Source: Dryococelus australis
Lineage: Eukaryota; Arthropoda; Insecta; Phasmatodea; Phasmatidae
Reading direction: 5' to 3'
DNA length: 64,000 bases
Assembly: GCA_029891345.1 (NCBI GenBank)
Contig: CM056993.1
Location: forward strand, 105,701,300-105,765,299
The position numbers and the translations under genes are program-made. How positions within the stretch are numbered: position 1 is the first letter of the stretch; every line of letters starts with the position of its first letter. The notes under the pieces are model-generated. The model was not told the origin of the DNA. It saw nothing but the letters and a program-made list of their open reading frames with translations, and did no database searches. Of the stretch, positions 60,497 through 64,000 are shown piece by piece.

Positions 60497-60607
60497 AGCC
60501 TGGTTTACATGTACGCCGATCACGCCCAACAGAGTGGAAATCTAGTACAGCCAATCAGAAGCCGTCCTCGGTTTTGATGCGACTCGCGCGTACATGTGAA
60601 CCAGGCA
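60497..60607. mobile_element. Very short PIF/Harbinger-like MITE
   Basis: Ends agcctggtttacatgtacgc and tgcctggttcacatgtacgc (reverse complement of the right end) pair for 20 bases; TAA on each side (60494-60496, 60608-60610) is a TWA duplication. Only 111 bp. It contains a CCAAT box (agccaatcag, about 60549). Confidence 0.75.
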
Positions 60608-60609
60608 TA

Positions 60610-61260
60610 ACAGGTTTATTTTACCCAGGTTGGGGACAAAACGAGATTCCTTACAGGATAATTTTCGCTGCCAGGTGCGCTTCTATTCCAAAGACATCGC
60701 TTTTAAGATGGTGGTAAATTGAGAAATTATATTTATTTCTGCACAAAAGTTCGTGTTTGGCTCCAGTTGCGATACATACTTGTTCCAGCCAAAAAATTTT
60801 TAAGTACTAACTTTATTTCGTAACTAACTAGTATTCACTCCCTCCAATGTTGTATACAAAAGCAAACATTGAAAATGCCATTGTGTTTGGCATTGAGCGT
60901 TCGTAAGCAAGCTTATCTCAATATAAAAACGTTACTAATTTAAGTGCGAAATGCGTATAGCTGCCATCAAAATAAATGATGTACTTTTCTCCTCTCCCTT
61001 AAAAAAAAAACTGCACTGGAAATCCCTAGTATATATATAGAGCCATTTTGCTTTTTTTTTTTTTAAGATTCAGCTGTTATATTTAAATAAAGAAATTGTG
61101 TAAGCCGACATTTTGCTGCCCCCAGTTTTACGACAGAATATTAAGCACGTGGACATATTTTGTTATATTCCAATTTTTGTGCGAATAACGAAGTTAATTC
61201 TTTACGTAGTTTCCAACATAGTAAAAATAGGAAAATTTTACATTTACATAGAAAGCGGAA
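60610..61260. other. No gene recognised
   Basis: AT-rich DNA without recognised features. Confidence 0.3.
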
Positions 61261-61550
61261 AATCCGGTACACATGCAACACCACTGCTACGTAGTGGCGG
61301 AAATTTCTAATTGCCAAACTGAAAGCATTGAGCTTCCCAACCCACGTAGAATAACCCTTAGGCCGTGTCTCAAATTAAAGAATACTTTTTCGAGAGAGCA
61401 CTCTTTCGCACAACCTGGCGAGAGCACTGCTTCATGTTCTCTAGTGTTCTCGCTCTGTGGAATTGAGACAACCACTCTCTCGTATCTCTCCGACGTCATG
61501 CAGACAGCTGATGCCGAAAGGCGGGAAATCATATTAAGCTAAATTCGTAA
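61261..61550. repeat. Dispersed repeat and possible MITE with GTGTCTCAA ends
   Basis: 61261-61355 matches 32655-32735. Next to it, ggccgtgtctcaaatt (61363) pairs with aattgagacaac (61460-61472), and gagagcact motifs occur on both sides, suggesting a small inverted-repeat element. The flanking frame pair on opposite strands is spurious. Confidence 0.4.
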
Positions 61551-61930
61551 ACATATATATTGTAAATAACATATATGTGTTCAAAATAATTATAAAACAA
61601 CCATAATAATTACTAGCGCATAAAATGCTATTATTTTTGTTTTGCATATTATCGTCATGTTACAGAAAAATGACAAAAAAAACGCTTTGTCAGATATCTG
61701 TATTTATATTTTATGAATACATGTTACGTAAGTTACAGTAACGGCCTTAGCTTACTCTGGAGTCGAGTGGTTGTGGCAGGTTTCTCTAAACTGCCGGCAT
61801 GTGGCAGCAGCTTGCGACTGCAGGCCCAGCCCAAGAACCATTACCTTGGAACAGAGCACTTGAGAATACAGAATGCTTTGGAAATTCGCCTTACAAAGTC
61901 CTATGACTTGTAGAGGGGACTGAGTAGACG

Positions 61931-62765
61931 ATCTTTTGAATAGGAATCCATGTCCGGAAACGTACCGTTGCCGTGCTACAACCATTTTAATTCAGGTGTA
62001 TCACTCGTCTACTTCCATTAGGAAAGAGCAATATCTCAGATATGCCTGTGTTGGTATGCAACCGGATAGGCAGTACATTAAATCAGACAATCGTATGATG
62101 GCACGCGACGTCTACTCTGCTTCGAGCCCCATTCACGCGCCTCTGTGTCTCCGTTTACAGCTCGTCGTCTGTATCAAGAGTGTTATACACAACATGCGAC
62201 ACCATCGCATACCCTTTCTGCCACAGTTACACAACGGCTCCGAGAACAAGGCACCTTCGCCGACAGGAACGACTGTGGTGCTCCAAAGAGACGCCGCATT
62301 CCGGAATTGGAAGAGGCTGTACTGCATCACGTTGAACAGAGCCCGTCAGCGAGTACGCAATCAGTTGCGTGTGCAATGGGTGTTGCTCCCAGCATCGTCT
62401 GGGAGGTTCTGCATGAGCAACAACTACATCCTTACCACCTCCAAAGGGTATAGTCTTTGGGTCCAGCTGATTTTGCACCACGTGTTGACTTCTGCACGTG
62501 GTTCCTGCGCTCCTTCACCGACAAGCTCGTTCCCACGTCGCGTACTGCTCACAGATGAATATAAATTCACTAGGAACAGTGCTCTCGATTCTCGAAACAG
62601 TCATATCTGGGCAGACGAAAACCCTAATACCACTCATGTCCAGGAATTCCAGCGCAGATTTTCTACCAATGTGCAGGCAGATATTCTGGACGGTCATGTG
62701 TAAAATACCTGATTTGAAATGGTCCTCTACTAGTCCTAGAAATTTGTAAGGGGCTTTTCCGAGCA
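61931..62765 (+). mobile_element. Mariner/IS630-like transposon relic
   Basis: A transposase is readable in two frames. 62145-62453 carries the N-terminal DNA-binding part (RRLYQECYTQHATPSHTLSA, VTQRLREQGTFADRND, SPSASTQSVACAMGV). From 62545 a second frame carries the catalytic segment VLLTDEYKFTRNSALDSRNS, then HIWADENPNTTH. The frame change lies near 62450-62500 and the rest of the catalytic domain is missing. The type is the mariner-like family widespread in insects whose hallmark is FTDExxFTRxG and NxHxWADENP. Ends not identified. Confidence 0.75.
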
Positions 62766-62769
62766 CCCT

Positions 62770-63300
62770 ATACAGGGCTGCACAGCAGCTTATTCAGCGA
62801 AAGCCAGCAGCACACGCCAACAAAATGGCGTCACTGTCCAGCGACACGTCGGAACGCCGTTCGCCAATAACGTCCACACAACAGGCGGCAGCTCGGCCAA
62901 TAGGCAATCTTTTCCAGCATGCGGCAGCCAATCGGACAAGAGGTTCACTTCCTGAGTCTCGTTCAGCAAATCAGAGAACGGACACGCCCACGACAGAATA
63001 ATTGCTACGTAATTTCGCTTCTTTGTGCTTATCCAATCCGTGCTCTTACGGTGCATCTTGTACTCGCCGATGCACTGAATCCCCGGTGTTTGGACACTTG
63101 ACGACATACACGACGGCCAAGTTAGCTTCAGTTAAGACACACTGAGAATTTGTTAGGAAGGTAAAAAGCTACACAGATCCATACTCCTGTTAATAAAATA
63201 ACTCATTTCAATGCCCATTAATTTAAGAGAATCCATAACACAACTAGACATAATTCGCTGGCAACATTACTGCACGTAGCATTCTTAAGTTTGTATTTGA
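62770..63300. other. No gene recognised; GC-richer patch
   Basis: 62800-63060 is moderately GC-rich with three ccaat-type motifs (gccaatagg, gccaatcgg, atccaatcc) and opposing short frames. No family recognised. Confidence 0.3.
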
Positions 63301-63311
63301 GTTAACCCTTC

Positions 63312-63643
63312 TAGGAACATAGCCAAAAAAGGGGAGGGGGCACGGGAGAAAACCGGAAGATATCATCTCCCCCCCCCCCCTTTTTCCAGAAGAAAATTAA
63401 ATATTTAAAAATAAAATAAAAAATGGATTATATATATATAAGTAATGCGTGGTAGCCCTTAACCATGAAGGATGTTGATATAATTTTGTGGTTCCGTCTA
63501 TTAATGTGAGTCCATTGGTTGTAAATATTATTTTTAACTAATACTTTGTAATATTATAGCTTTAATGTGTTTTTTTAATATAAATTAGTAATGCCTCCCC
63601 CCCCCCCCCCCCTTCTCGAAGTAAATTCCTATCTACGCCCCTG
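63312..63643. mobile_element. hAT-like MITE with C-rich runs
   Basis: The right end reads tctacgcccctg; its reverse complement (caggggcgtagataggaatt) is the GGCGTAG-type end seen at 12279. The left end taggaacatagccaaaaaag is a diverged partner. C runs at 63369-63380 and 63597-63612. Non-coding, 332 bp. Confidence 0.5.
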
Positions 63644-63735
63644 ACCCTTTCAGTCATATCTAAATACTGTGTATCGTTTCATGCACTGCAACAGGCAAAT
63701 TACTTGTACCGATATCGTTTTTAACACTCTGTTAA

Positions 63736-64000
63736 AGAATGTTCACGGTAAAGTGTGCACTTTTGAAATCAACCTTAGAAAAATGTCACTACTCCTACCT
63801 GCATATATTTTAATGGGCGCTCTGAGTGACATACTCCCAGTGAAGTTGGTAACAATGGAAGGAAAATACTTCCATATCTTAACGTCGAATAAAAAGTGTT
63901 AGGTAAACATTTGTGATAACTCAGATCAATTCTTTCGCTTTCTGTTTTTTTAATGCATCGAAAAACAAATATTAGCATATTTTGTAAAGTATTTACTTTT
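63736..64000 (+). mobile_element. MITE family A, copy 7 (runs off the window)
   Basis: Collinear with copies 3 and 6 (gttcacggtaaagtgtgcac, cctacctgcatatattttaa, catatcttaacgtcgaata). The right end lies beyond the window. Confidence 0.8.

Overview
The window looks like repeat-dominated nuclear DNA from an arthropod, most likely a large insect genome. The evidence is the density of MITEs, tRNA-derived SINEs, hAT, piggyBac, mariner-like and PIF/Harbinger-like DNA transposons, and two LTR elements whose third gene resembles the errantivirus/baculovirus-F type of envelope. The sequence is AT-rich, with many homopolymers and dinucleotide microsatellites. I found no complete host protein gene, no tRNA or rRNA gene, and nothing bacterial (no operons or ribosome binding sites). 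Species and order cannot be told from the sequence alone.

Layout. Bases 1-1620 hold a 136-bp tandem duplication, a tRNA-type SINE, a terminal-inverted-repeat MITE and SINE scraps. Bases 1620-17008 are one envelope-bearing Ty3/Gypsy-type fossil (LTR, gag, pol, env, LTR). Its 3' LTR is split by a 5.0-kb hAT transposon (11058-16097) with its own 8-bp target duplication; that hAT carries at least two smaller elements. A second, older-looking envelope-bearing Gypsy-type fossil follows directly (about 17015 to about 24770). Its env region carries a SINE, and the SINE tail plus flanking target was later amplified into a 4 x 105-bp array.

Bases 24780-26130, 40430-43260 and 50430-54040 hold three members of an unclassified, possibly Polinton-like long-inverted-repeat family. 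They share zinc-finger coding relics, a conserved C-terminal coding segment and an internal slot filled with different minisatellites. The 50-54 kb member is a large imperfect palindrome.

The rest (26-40 kb, 43-50 kb, 54-64 kb) is a patchwork: a roughly 420-bp MITE family in seven copies (A); a second MITE family in five copies (B), one with a mariner-type foldback element inserted; PIF/Harbinger-like elements with TTA or TAA duplications; a LINE 3' end; a decayed piggyBac element; and a mariner-like transposase relic. Two GC- and CpG-rich islands (33640-33930 and 39030-39330) are the best candidates for host promoters or first exons; a 40-bp candidate coding exon lies at 29796. The window therefore reads as intergenic or intronic DNA whose content is a layered record of insertions, several of which can be ordered in time.
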